Source: Symbiodinium natans (lineage: Eukaryota; Sar; Dinophyceae; Suessiales; Symbiodiniaceae). From it: a DNA stretch of 64,000 bases. The stretch covers positions 232,864 through 296,863 of the forward strand of contig CAJNDS010002478.1 in the NCBI GenBank assembly GCA_905221605.1. The letters are read 5' to 3'. Both the position numbers and the translations under genes were made by a program. The notes under the pieces are model-generated. The model saw only the letters and a program-made list of their open reading frames with translations. It made no database searches and was not told the DNA's origin. Shown here one piece after another: positions 22,438 through 33,370 of the stretch (positions are counted from its first letter, which is position 1; each line of letters begins with the position of its first letter).

Positions 22438-24158
22438 CCTCGCTCCGAACCTTGTAGAGAAGCTTGTACTGATATGCAGGGCAACAGAAGTTTCAGATGC
22501 CCTTGAACTGCTAATTGTTTCACTGAACTGAACACCGCGATGATACAGGAAAAGGCTTCGATCTGCGAGTGAGCAGGGATCAACTCTTCCGATTAGGCGG
22601 TTTCATTGTTGCGACGTATGGCTGTTGCCTGTGAGTATCAAGCCTAGTGTAGTCTGTTCTCATCACGCGTGCATGAGGCAGGGGAAGCACAAGCAAAGTG
22701 TGCACTCGCCTGGCGAAGTCAAAAAAGCATGACCTCCAAGACGCCTAAAATCTCAAACTCAATCACCCTGAAATCCTCATCTCAAACCCCGAAGGGTTTA
22801 AGCCCCCCACGCGCAGTGTCTGAGTGTCAGTTTAGCTTCATGGTTTCGCCCTGAGCTCCCCAAGAAAAGGCAAAGCCTCCCACCCAGCGCCCGAGAATAC
22901 AAAATCTGATGCTCAAAGACGGCCCATAAAAGAGGTCTCATTGTTTCGGTGCTTTTTTCTCAGTTTTGTCGCGGTTTTTTGTTCTTGTGGCGATGGCTTT
23001 GTCAACCCTGGAAGGACAAATCGCCCTCACCCACCTCAAACGCTCTCTCGACCGGGCCACATCCAGCACACCCCCAAGATGCCAGTGCAGGCCCTGACAA
23101 GCTTTTGGAGCCCGAAACCTAGGGAGTTATTGGGGGGGGGGGGGGGTTCTCTGGAGAATTTCGAGGCCACCAAATCTTATTATTCTTCATCTAGGTTCGG
23201 GGTACAAGGGCGCTCGTAGCGTTTGCTCCTTGAGGCCGGACGCTGAAGTGAAGCCTTCCCTGAGCCCAGATGCAGCGCGGCGCCAAGAAGTCAGGTTGAA
23301 GGTGGGAGGACGGCGATTCCTGGATTCTTGGCAGAAGGGCCCCAAGCTCCTCAACGATCCAAGCCATTACTCGCACCCTACACGTAGCTAAGCAAAAGAG
23401 TTAACACGGCTGCTCTCGCAAGAACTCTTTGCAACTGACCGAGGCCCCGAGCGATTGTAGCCACGAGGGGCCCGGAAGCTCAGAGGGCGATGGGTTGGGA
23501 TCTATTTGTGTGTAATGTCTCAGGGTGTTGAATGTGTTCGCCGTGAAGTTTGGGAAACGTGGTCCAGGGATTTTTGGCGAGGTTTTTGAGCGTTTGGGCT
23601 TGCTTTCTGTGTGAGAAGTTGCAGGGTTGAGCCTAACCTGTGACCACAGAAGCCACAACCCATCCGCAACCCCAAGACCTGAGAATCTAACAATGCCAGT
23701 AATAACAATAATAATAAGTATGAATATTTAAATAATCAGTATAAGTATAGGGTGTTCAATATCACTGTAGTTAGCCATGAGCACTGAGAAGCGAGCCCCA
23801 AACCCGAAAACCGTTTGTCCCCTCAGACCCCTCAGAACCCCCTCCCCGAACTCTGCACCCAAAGCTTGTGTGGCTTCAGTTGTGAGTTCTGCCCGAGCCC
23901 TTGTTGAGTCTGCAGCACGTTCAGTCTATCGTACCGGCAAAGTAATCGCCGCAGGTCCAAGTCCAAGTCAGACAAGCTTGCCAGTGAGGACTGCCAAGAG
24001 TCTGTGGCGTTCTGGACTAAATACATGCGATGAAGGCGCACACTGTTGCTGCCCCACTTCGAGCTTGCGACTTGCAACAGCACGCTCTCTTTCTCTATCA
24101 GTCTTTCAAGTTATGTTCGGCCTGCCGTGTTACTTCTCACCGCGTAGCAACCCACCAG

Positions 24159-24220
24159 GCGCAACAGGAGCTTCAGAGGACCTACGCTGAGATCCGCCAA
24201 GTGGAGGATGAGATCAGGAG
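24159..24220 (+). CDS. Candidate coiled-coil exon
   Basis: After AG at 24157, reads AQQELQRTYAEIRQVEDEIR, then two bases and a GC donor. Strong helical, charged composition with GC-ending codons. Neighbouring exons were not found. Confidence 0.35.
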
Positions 24221-24849
24221 GCGCGGTCTTCATGTTCAAAGGAACGTACATCTTTATCGGAGTCTTTCTAGAGCGTCGTCTTCGGAGACCGTAGGTCCTT
24301 TGAAGGGCCTGTAACTCTTCAACTCTTAAACTCTTAAGCTTCAACCCAGACCTTACATCAGGATCCGCATGCCACATGCCAGACCAAGCCAAAGAATTTC
24401 GATCGACAAGCCTAGGTGCCCTCAAGAGGAGTCCCCTCGACGAGCCGAGGGCCTGGAAGCCCCTCAGAAAGCTTGGGCTTTACGAAAGCACGGGGGTTGC
24501 TTTATGTTCGTTGTCCCTTTTAGGTACACTTCATGTAGTAGGGCTATTCTCGTGGGGGAGCGTAGTTGGCAACACACCTCAAAACGAGTTTTTGTGGCTT
24601 CGAGGGGCTCGGATGAAACCCTGAACCCTAGACTTTGAACCCTAACACCCCCCCCGAACTTTGCCCTGAACCCGAATTCACCCTAAGGCCTCAACCCGGG
24701 ACGTTCCCCTACTTTGAGGCCAAAAGCCTTCAAACCCTGAATGCCCTAAACAAGAAGCCCCAGCAGCCCCAGAGAATCGAAGTGTCTTGGAAGCCCCCGA
24801 GGCCTTTCCAAGCGTGGATGGGCCGTGGCCAAAGGCCAAGGCTTCGAGG

Positions 24850-25140
24850 GCTTTCGGAGTTAAGGGCTTAAGGGGTGCAATTAGCAGTTTAAGGGTTTAA
24901 GGGTGCTTTAGCGGTTTAAGGGGTTTTAGCGGTTTAAGGGGGTTTAAGGGTTTTAGGATTTTGGGGTTGCAGGGTTTAAGTTAGGGTTTAAGGGTTGGAG
25001 GGTTGAAGGGTTTAAGGGTTCTAGGGGATCTAAGGGATTTTAGGGTTTTAGGGTTTTACGGTTTTAGAATTTAAGCGTTTACGGGTGCAAGGTGTGACAT
25101 AAGGGTACTTAGGGTTTAGGTTCAGCTTAGGGCATTTTAG
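24850..25140. repeat. Degenerate telomere-like tract (GGGTTTAAGGGTTTTAGG)
   Basis: About 290 bp of irregular GGGTTTAA, GGGTTTTAG and TTTAGGG units. More degraded and longer than the neat TTTAGGG blocks elsewhere in the window. Confidence 0.8.
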
Positions 25141-26285
25141 GCCCGGCTTCAGGGTCTGTGGGCGCAAGGATGGTCAAGCGATGCTCAACTGAATCCGGCA
25201 GGTGTTGGCTAGAGGTCGTCTTGATTGAAGGACACAGACACGGCCCTTTTTGCAAGCAAACAATGGGTCAGAGTGTGGCATCACCGCGAGGCAATGCCCA
25301 AGCGGGCAGCCGCGAAGGCCGGCGGGCAGAGGGACATCTGGCCTGGAAGTACTGTGGAGTGTTTGCGGTTTATCATCCTTATTGCCATCCTAAGCACAAG
25401 TATCACGTGTAGTACCATGACGACCCATCATCATCAACATTGTCATCGCCACCCTGCTTATGTTTTTGTTTACTCATGTGTTTCTTCTTTATGACTTGTT
25501 CTTTGTTTTATGTCGTTACTCTTTGTTTTTTGCTCTGTGCTTCTCAGTTGTTCCTTTCACTTGATTACGCATCCCTATTCTTCAAATCGCCAGAGCTTAT
25601 GTCAGGGATGGTTTCAGTTTGCCACTTCTCGCCACACTCTTCAAGCCCTCTTTTCGATGCCGGAGAGGAGCCTGCTGCTCCGGTGCCATCACTGATGCGA
25701 CCCTCAGGCCAAGAAGGGGCCAACACGCGTGGAGTTGGGACATTCGGATTGGAGCGTTTTGTGCGGAATCTTCAGGGGTACTTGGGGCTTAGGGTTGCTC
25801 AGAGCTTGGGCAGCTAGGGGCTCTTTCCTAAGTCTTCATGCTGTGTTCCCGAGCTTGGCATAGCAACACCTAACCATGAAACCCCAAACCCCCAGCAGCA
25901 CTGAGGGAGTCAGCTGCCGGCTCCGTCAACTCCACCGCAGGGCCAGCCTGTGCCTACCACACCACTAGGCCCGATGAGGGATTTGGGATTCAGTTATGGG
26001 GACTGGGAGGGGGGCCCCAGTTGTGCCTTCAGTTTGTAGACCTTCGACGCCAAACACGAGAAAAGCAAAGCCAGTCTGAAGCTTCTCAAGCCCTGCAAAA
26101 CCACCCAAAGCCTCCAAACATTGGCCTAAGCGCCCAAAACCTCAAATCAAAGGCCCCTAGTCGGGGAAACCACTCCGAAGCCCGGAAAGGTTTGGCCCCC
26201 GAGTGCCCGCCACCCGGGCACGTGATCGCGACGCCTCTGAAACGAGGCTGCAAAAGGGAACCCCAATAAATCCTACTGCCCGCAG

Positions 26286-26651
26286 CCTGAACCCCCGACC
26301 CTAGGTTCTGAGCACAGCGCTGGGATCGGGGTCGCTAGTTTGGAGGGGGTGCAGAACCTCCGAAAACGCTGTCGGCTTGATAGCAAGGCCCAACAGACGT
26401 TCCAGCAAGCGGTGGAACAAGCGGACCAGTTGCGACGGGAAGGGGGAGTGGAAGGAGTTTCCCCGTGAATTCCCGCCATTTGTGGCAACGAGAAGGTTCC
26501 AAGACGCGGTGGAAAGCATCCATTCTTTGCAGCGGGAACCAGACTGAGAAGCGGAGAAGGGGGCGAATTCGATTGGTGGAACGACCTCGTGGACGAACTC
26601 CGCAGACTTGTAATCATCGCAATCAGAAGTAATTGTGGAAGCTTCCGCCAC
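26286..26651. CDS. Protein-like segment, strand undecided
   Basis: Both strands read as protein. Plus: LEGVQNLRKRCRLDSKAQQT continues to an in-frame TGA at 26466, then the same frame goes on to EFDWWNDLVDELRRLVI. Minus: a 116-codon open frame without an internal stop includes SAEFVHEVVPPIEFAPF and LVRLFHRLLERLLGL, but begins at GTG rather than ATG. One is an exon or decayed copy and the other its shadow. No family recognised. Confidence 0.3.
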
Positions 26652-26989
26652 TAACTGTCACCAGCTGTTTTGTTTATGCCCACGGCGTAGTTGCGAGGGG
26701 TGCTTGGCTGAAGGGGGGGTGGCTACAGGGTCGAGCAGTACGGGGGGGGGGTTTCGGCTTTTCGGACGGAATGGTGTCCCGGACTGATTGTCAGGATGGT
26801 TTGGTGGTTTCTCAGGAAGGGCTGTCTACGGCCACGGGACCTGGAGCTGGTGTTTTGGGTAGAAGTCGTCACGCGCTTGGCACGAGGAGGGCAATGGGTT
26901 GGTGCGATTGTTATTGGGGGAACTCTCCGTGCACGTTTCTTTCCCCAACCTTGTGCTGGAGCCGATTGTGTCATTTTTCACATCCCACA

Positions 26990-27600
26990 TGTGGGGGTCA
27001 TTTTCGTCAATTCCGTCAATTCTGTCAAGTCAGTCTTGCTCATCGATGCTCGCTGCTATAATGCGCATGTTGCGTGCGCTCCGTCATTTCCGTCAGTTCT
27101 GTCAAGTCTGTCAAGTCTCTGGCGCTGTTGGCTGTGGGCCTTCTAAAGTGCACTATCTGACACGTTTGACGAAATTAACGTTGTTGACTCGTCAACACAA
27201 TCTTGGGAGAACGCGGAGTCAAGCAGAGAGGGTCTTGACGATTGTTGACGGCTGGCATTAAAAAGTGCCTGGAAGAGCTGCGGGCCATTTAAGATGCAAT
27301 GCTTGACACTTTTGACGGAATTGATGCCTTTAACGCATCAAAATAATCTTGGGAGAGAGGTGCAGCGGTAGGTTTTCCTGTTCGTCGAGGGTTAGTTCGA
27401 AGTTGGATGCGATGGGCTGGCTTTGCAGACGCGTCGGATAGACAAGACAGATCATATACAATTTGCTATTTTAGTACATTTCATGTGACAAAAGTGTCAA
27501 ATAATGTTTTTGCAAAGGCCTTTGGCCATTGTAGAGACAATTTACCACTTGACACTTCAAGTTATACAATGTCAACGGTGTCAAGCCAAGCAAGAGAAGT
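26990..27600. promoter_or_regulatory. Dense TTGAC/GTCAA motif cluster with a diverged repeat
   Basis: By hand I count about 17 copies of TTGAC or its complement GTCAA in roughly 600 bp, where about one would be expected by chance. Several are tandem (CGTCAATTCCGTCAATT). One pair is palindromic (GTTGACTCGTCAAC near 27183). Two diverged copies of a 65-bp segment ending in AATCTTGGGAGA lie at 27150-27215 and 27295-27355. The cluster ends about 100 bp before the start of the four-helix membrane protein. A regulatory role is inference; it could equally be a decayed satellite. Confidence 0.5.
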
Positions 27601-27698
27601 TAAGAGAGACGAGATGAGGCATGTGCAAGAGCCAACCTGGCCCGAGAGCCTGTGCCTCGCAATAAGCGATGCAGTTAGGGCCCTCAGGCGCTCCCAGC

Positions 27699-29051
27699 AT
27701 GGCCGTTACAGTGCTGAACGACCTAAAGGCGCCCATTGAGGTGAAGGACCCAGAAAAATGGAAAGTGGTTTATCCAAAGCAGTCACTGCTTCTGTCAAGC
27801 GCGACAGAATCAGTGACACAGGTCCGGCTGCGCGAGGAGCCGGCGGTGCAGAGCACTTGCGAGCGTCAAGGGACGCTGCGCGCCTCTGAGGATTTTGGCG
27901 AAGTCAGCACGCGTGGGAAAGACCTGGACGCCTTACATGAAAAATCTGTGGCGAGAGATGCAAAACGCCGATCGATGGCCAGAGAGCGGAAACGGCGACT
28001 GCGGCAAGCACGGAAGGAGTTCAAAGCGGAACTCAAGAGCCTTTGTTGCATGGTAGGATCCCTCCTGGGAGTGTTTCCGCCCTTACTGTTTGTATTCGCC
28101 TCTGAGAAACCAGAGCACCCAGAGGGCGCAGCTGGAATGGCCGTGATGGCGGCCCTCTTCTGCTGCTGCTTCAGCTTCTTCATCGCAGTGTTTGCAAAGA
28201 GCCCCTACAACAAGTTCGCGGCCTGTGCCTTCAACTCCCTTTGCCTTGCCGGGCTCCTGGGCCTTGCGGCTTTGGTCTGGATGACGATCCGGCATACGCA
28301 GGAGGGCTTTTGGTGGACCTCGCTCATCCTGTGGCCCGCAGCCTGCTGCGGTTGCTGGCGGATCAACAATGCATCCTTGGATGAGGGGACCACGGGGGCC
28401 ATGGAAGTGCAGGAACAGGAGTTAGATTCAGCGAAAGCAGAGATTCAGAAGAGAAACATCTGTTTTGAAGGGTCGGTGATCCGCGAGGTTGGAAGGCCCT
28501 GCATCACCTCCTGGCCTGGGAAATACGAAGAGGCCTGGGAAAGGCTGGTCGCTGAGAGTCGACGGGGGCAGGTCAGTGCGGCCGTGGTGTTTCTGCCAGA
28601 CGGTACAAAGGACAGTGGCAAGCATGATCGCATCCCAGAAGAGGAAGGCCTTGCTGGCACCTGCTGGTGCACACCTCTCTACGGCGAGCAGAAGCCGTGG
28701 GGCTGTAGGTGGTGGTCGAAGTGGATGGCAAACGTGGAGCTTGCGGTTAAGTCTGGAGCTCAGCTAGACGTCTACTTCATGAAAGGCCAGGTGGGCAAGG
28801 GCAAGGTGGAAAGCTTCGACACCGCTGGAAGCGAGCACCTTCGAAGGGAGAAGATCAATGCTAAGCGCACTGACTTCAAGAGCTCCGCAGAGTTCCAAGA
28901 AGCCTCCGCCGCAGGTCTCGATGGCCTTTCTCTCGAGCCATGTGAGGACGGCTCCTCCCGCTACACTAAGGAAGTCGACCGCTTGTTCCTCGATTGGCTT
29001 CTGCGTCCCAAGCAGTACGCTGTTGCCTTGGTCTTGTTCGGGTTTCCTTAG
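27699..29051 (+). CDS. Four-helix membrane protein with cytosolic tail, unknown function
   Basis: An uninterrupted 450-codon frame. I chose the ATG at 27699 over 27669 because of its strong context (A at -3, GCC after). Numbered from 27669: residues 85-122 form a very basic helix (RERKRRLRQARKEFK). Hydrophobic segments lie at about 125-145, 155-177, 183-206 and 213-231; the second is Cys-rich (ALFCCCFSFF). A soluble C-terminal domain of about 230 residues follows, with a Trp/Cys-rich stretch (GTCWCTPLYGEQKPWGCRWW) near 330-350 that may bind metal or form a compact fold. I do not recognise the family. No intron is evident over 1.35 kb, in contrast to Hsp70 nearby, which may mean it arose by retroposition. 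No spliced-leader relic was found upstream. Confidence 0.7.
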   Translation: MAVTVLNDLKAPIEVKDPEKWKVVYPKQSLLLSSATESVTQVRLREEPAVQSTCERQGTLRASEDFGEVSTRGKDLDALHEKSVARDAKRRSMARERKRRLRQARKEFKAELKSLCCMVGSLLGVFPPLLFVFASEKPEHPEGAAGMAVMAALFCCCFSFFIAVFAKSPYNKFAACAFNSLCLAGLLGLAALVWMTIRHTQEGFWWTSLILWPAACCGCWRINNASLDEGTTGAMEVQEQELDSAKAEIQKRNICFEGSVIREVGRPCITSWPGKYEEAWERLVAESRRGQVSAAVVFLPDGTKDSGKHDRIPEEEGLAGTCWCTPLYGEQKPWGCRWWSKWMANVELAVKSGAQLDVYFMKGQVGKGKVESFDTAGSEHLRREKINAKRTDFKSSAEFQEASAAGLDGLSLEPCEDGSSRYTKEVDRLFLDWLLRPKQYAVALVLFGFP

Positions 29052-29119
29052 CTTAAGTATCATTATAATATCAAAGCTACAGAAAAAGCGCGACCCTCAT
29101 TCCTATCATTGTCAACATC

Positions 29120-29455
29120 ATGCGTGTTTTGCTCATGTTTGTCTTTATGAGTTCTGGCGAACCAAGGCTTCCCAAGGAAGATGCGGAGTTCCTGGAAGTT
29201 TCGGAGGGCCTCGGGAATTCACAAAAGGCTGAGGTGGCCTGGCTCGAGCGGAAGGGCTACAGCTACCGTGGGGTCGACGTCGCCACGTGGCTCGCAGATG
29301 ACAGCAACGAAGGCAGGGCTGCGAGGCCCCATGTCGAGTCAAAGCCACAAAGCGCAGACGCGACACCTTGGGCGCTTCCGCACGAAATCCCAGCAGCCGT
29401 ATCAGATCTGAACGAAGCCATTGGCTCTCCCGCAGCCCCAGATCTTTTGGAGTAA
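29120..29455 (+). CDS. Hypothetical ORF downstream of the membrane protein
   Basis: A 111-codon frame from ATG with coding-like stretches (EPRLPKEDAEFLEVSEGLG, AEVAWLERKGYSYRGVDVAT). It lies 70 bp after the membrane protein stop. Codon choice looks coding from about 29155; the first 10 residues may be intron. It could be a small separate protein or an exon. No family recognised. Confidence 0.35.
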   Translation: MRVLLMFVFMSSGEPRLPKEDAEFLEVSEGLGNSQKAEVAWLERKGYSYRGVDVATWLADDSNEGRAARPHVESKPQSADATPWALPHEIPAAVSDLNEAIGSPAAPDLLE

Positions 29456-29533
29456 TCAAGGGGCCTAAAAAATCGCCAACACTGTATAACGGGCCCCAAA
29501 ACCCTGCTCTAATTATTCAGGCCCCTGTCTTAG

Positions 29534-29590
29534 CTGCTTGAGCTTCGTCAAGAGGATGAGGCCATACTTCTGGAGCTCCAACCTGGGAAG
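29534..29590 (+). CDS. Candidate exon
   Basis: Exactly 19 codons between AG and GT: LLELRQEDEAILLELQPGK. Phase 0 at both ends. Same strand as the two frames upstream. The partner exons were not identified. Confidence 0.35.
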
Positions 29591-29599
29591 GTTTAGGGT

Positions 29600-31400
29600 A
29601 CAGGGTACACACCGTACTCTCTCAGCGGCTCCTTTAAGCATTTTAAGCATAAACTGTGCTTCTGCGGCTTCATTTCAAAACTCTGGTGTGCAGAGCCTGG
29701 GGGCAGCGGGGGCGCAGGGTGATTGCCGGCTTTCCATGGAGATTTTGAGAGTTAGAGGGCACACAACATAAGCTGCGGGGTTGCAAGTCTGCCCATGTGC
29801 CTACTGCCCCAGATATCGAATCCTCGAACCCAAGTGTCCAACGAAACTCCTGGGATAACGCCTGGATCCCAGTATTAGTAAGGGCTCTCGAGGGGCATGT
29901 TACTAGAAATTGTGTCTGCTACGGCCCTGGCTGCAGTTTGTGAAGTCAGGGTTTAGGGCTTCGGGCTTAGCAGCCCTGTAGGCTTCTATGACTGCCATTA
30001 GTGCAGGAAGGTGGACAATCAATAAAGTTCGAATTTGATGTCGTACAGCAACCTGTAGCGCGATCCCAGATCGTACATACCTACCTACCTGTTTGGATTT
30101 GCCCGCCAAAGCCTATCATCTCGATAAAACCGAAAAGTGTCGCATGTAGCTTCAAACCTGTGAAATGGTGGAAGACTCTTCTTCTAATACTTTCAGCCCT
30201 GAACCTCAAATCCCAAACTGTAAAGTGCCATCTCAGGGATGGGCTTATGTATGCCGCCAGGTGCTCCTACCAGTGGTTTCCTGCAAGTTTGCTCCCCCCC
30301 CCCTCCCCCCCCAGCCTCTTTACGTTAGTGCGCAGGGCTCTAGGGTGAAAGGCGGCTTTTGAGCTTTGCTTGATCCTGAAGACCAAGTAATTGAAATCAA
30401 CTGAAGGAGCCCGCTCAGTCCACTCTTTGGCCAGCAGCTGGCAAAAAGTGTAGGCTCATGAACGTAGAATGCAGCACTCTGCCTGGTGTTGAGCTTTCAA
30501 TCCTTGATTTGATCACTAACTACGTTTTCAAAAGATGTGTACACGCGCAGGTAGAGCGCCCGGCGATATGCTGTCGCCTTCAAGACTGCCGGAGGACGAG
30601 CCCATGACGCCCAGCAAGCCACGCCTGGGGCTCGGTTGTTTGAAGCGCTGATGAACGAGGACGTTTTGCAGTTGTAGAGCTGTAGGACCATGTAGGGTGT
30701 AGCGGTTGATGCTTCGGCCGGTGCCCACCTGGTGGGTGATTTGGACCGGTCCAGATCCCACTCTCGCGCCACTTGCCGAATTCATCAAGAGGGTGCCCAT
30801 TTTCTTAGATATGGCCCCGACATGATGGCGAAGAGTGTAGCTGAGTTTGACAGCCGGAGGACGTTAGCACATTTCCGGGTCGATGCTTGAAGTTTCGAGA
30901 CGCCCAGCAACACCGGAGCCTGCTGTGGAGCACGAGTCTTCAATCAGTTGCTCCGCAACTCAATCTTTAGGCTAAGTCCACTGTGTGTGATCTGAAGCCA
31001 CGGACCGATACCAACTCCCCAACGCGGAATTCTGAATACCTTGACCTTCTAACGGCTGCAGTGCGGCTCCAAGGACGCCAGGCGCCTCGGATCACGCCAG
31101 CCAAAGCGGGCTTTCCAGCCAGCATGGCCGACACGTCGAAGATCTTGCAGCCAGGCCAGAGGGGCGTTTCGAGCGCTTGAACCAACATCCTGCAAGGATT
31201 TCATGAATTCACGTCCTCCATCCAAGGCATTCGGCATGTGGCCTTCGACTTCATAACCCGACCTTGTTCTAGAACCTGAAGCCTGGACGTCCCTATCCGT
31301 GAGAGGACTTCGGCTTTATTCGGTCTGGCCTAGGATCAGGGGAGTCTAGGAAGCATGTATCCAAGGCTATTGTAGCAGAGGGCTCAGGCGTCCTCCACGC
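29600..31400. other. No secure gene
   Basis: Short frames on both strands. One plus-strand stretch near 31035-31180 reads SEYLDLLTAAVRLQGRQAPR and contains an ATG in strong context (ASMADTSKILQPG), but the minus strand is open as well. A short poly-C region lies near 30293. Confidence 0.25.
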
Positions 31401-31419
31401 GGAACGAGGGATCTTGGAA

Positions 31420-33370
31420 TCAACCGCGCGGCCCACGGCCCCCAAATGAAAAAGGCCCGCCGCCCGGCCCGCCGCCTGGCCCGCCGCCTGGCCCGCCGCC
31501 GCTTGGGCCACCGCTTGGCCCCCCGCCCGGCCCTCCACCCGGCCCACCTCCTGGCTTCATGCCAAACACAGCAGCTGCGCAAGGCAGGAGTTCGAGGGTT
31601 GGGGCTTGAGGGCCGTGGGATTTGTTGAGGATGTGAGTTGAGGCTTCAAGGCTCGATGCTTTCAGACTTTCAGGCTCTGCTTTGGGTTTCGAAGTCGGCG
31701 GCGCAGCCGTTTTTCCTCGAGTCTGAGTTCTGAAGGTTGGATGCAAGTTGTCAATCCGGCAGGTTACGGCAGAGTCCGCGGATTAGGACTTTGGGCTCGG
31801 AGCTAGGATTGGGGTAAAAAAGCTGGGGGTTGTGTGACGAGCAAAACCCTGGTCGCTCTTTGTATCCTAGTGGTGCTGGTGATGTGGGGGCGGTGGTGGT
31901 GGGTGTTGAGAATGATGCGACTTTGCCAAAATAACTACAAGAGAATGCCATGCCAGATACAGATACTGGTCTGTTCAGGGCCATGCTTTGCAGCTGAGCG
32001 CTGCAGGGTTTGACAGCCCATCATGTTCTAGTGTCAGGAGTCAGCGCTCTTTGTTTGTGGGCTTGTGAGTTGCTGCCTCAACAAGATGGAGGGAGAACAG
32101 GCATTTGCCGAAGTCTGTTTTTTGTTACAGCAGTTCCCTTGTTGTTGCATGGGCCCTTCGGCCCGTGGGATGCATTGTGGAATATTGTGGAAGTATGCTT
32201 GCAGACCGTGCCCTTCCCTCTGCACCCGAGAACCTTCAAGCTCCAAGGAAGACAAGACTTTCGAAAAGCCTCTTGCACCTTCACAGTCCCTTTGCCGCCG
32301 CCCGGCCCACCGCCCGACTTCGCGCCCGGCGCTGCGCCAGGCAGCAGCATGAGGGCTTGGCTTTGAAGGGTTCAAGGCCCAGAACTTCTAATAACGATTT
32401 GCAGGGAGGTGCCAGTGTAAGGAACGTGGCAGTCGTCATTTGCGGGCTTTGCCTTTCCACTCCGGCCAGCCAAGACATGGCAAAGCTCTGGACAAAAGTG
32501 CATCGCAAAACGCCCAAAGTCTTTAAAGTCATTCTGGCGGGATTTGTGCATTTGTTTTGGTTAGGCGCTTCCCGCTCACCACTGAACGAATCAGACAGCA
32601 TTGCAGACCAGTGGGAAGATGTCAAACAGTTTTCGAAAAAGCAAACAGCTAAAACACTCTTCAGAATGGTGGTGTGGGGAAGTACCGCAGGGGTGCGTCC
32701 GCATCCGGGCATCCAGATCCAGATCCTGCCCTGCTGGGTGCTGGTCCGGATGGGCGGTTGTGGGGGGGGGGGGGGAGGGGTAGTGTTGCACTGGCTGTCA
32801 CAACCTGAGCCCTAGCGACTGTGCTCACAGAGAGTACCCATCTGCAAGTTTCTTCTCCCCGGGGCTCTGCTGTCGGCGCTGCAGCCGTTTTTCCGGAGCT
32901 TAACTTCAAGTCTGTGTTCTGAAGGCTGGATGTAAGTTGTCAATCCCGCAGGCTACGGCAGAGTCTCCGGATTAGGACTTTCGGCTCGGAGCTAGGATCG
33001 GGGTACGCAGGCTGGGGGTTGCGTGGGGAGCAAAACCCTGGTCGTTCTTTGCATCCTAGTGAGTGGTGCGGGTGATGTGGGGTTGAGAATGATGCGACTT
33101 TGCCAAAAAAGTTTCGCAGGTGCTTACAGACTGTAGTTTTTGTAGCGGTGCCTTTGTTGCTACATGGGTCCTTCTGCTGGCGGATGCATTGCGGAAAGCT
33201 TGTTTGCAGACCGTGCACTTCGTAAAGCATTCGATGCCTCAGGCCTCTGCGCCCGAGAACCCTCAGATAAGAGACTCTTGCACCTTCACAGTCCCCTTGC
33301 CGCCGCCCGGCCCACCGCCCGGCTTCGCGCCTGCCGCTGCGCAAGGCAGCATTTCGAGGGCTCAGCAATG
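31420..33370 (-). repeat. Diverged tandem duplication with three copies of a Gly-rich exon-like unit
   Basis: The segments 31680-32345 and 32865-33350 are recognisable copies. Shared blocks include GTCAATCC-GCAGG-TACGGCAGAG, GGCTCGGAGCTAGGAT and GAGAATGATGCGACTTTGCC. On the minus strand each unit has an AG followed by a Gly-Pro-rich exon-like piece: 33284-33336 (AGAKPGGGPGGGKGTVK, then GTGCAA), 32279-32331 (PGAKSGGGPGGGKGTVK, then GTGCAA) and a third, expanded copy ending at 31574 with about eight GGGP repeats. The first two pieces are both 53 nt with the same donor. The unit therefore looks like a duplicated exon plus flanking intron of a minus-strand gene. The rest of the gene was not found. 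32365-32865 has no counterpart. Confidence 0.6.
31446..31574 (-). repeat. GC-rich (GGGP)n-coding minisatellite
   Basis: GGCCCGCCGCC-type 12-bp units encode Gly-Gly-Gly-Pro on the minus strand, with GGPSGG variants. It is the expanded third copy of the Gly-rich exon described for the surrounding duplication. Confidence 0.8.

Larger units (their letters stand above)
22440..26280. other. Mostly non-coding; a few candidate exons
   Basis: Candidates on the plus strand: about 22991-23090 (MALSTLEGQIALTHLKRSLD), about 23269-23294 (MQRGAKKS then GT) and about 25650-25775 (DAGEEPAAPVPSLMRPSGQE). T-rich stretches at 25430-25560 look intronic. A G-rich homopolymer lies near 23133. Nothing recognised. 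Confidence 0.22.
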
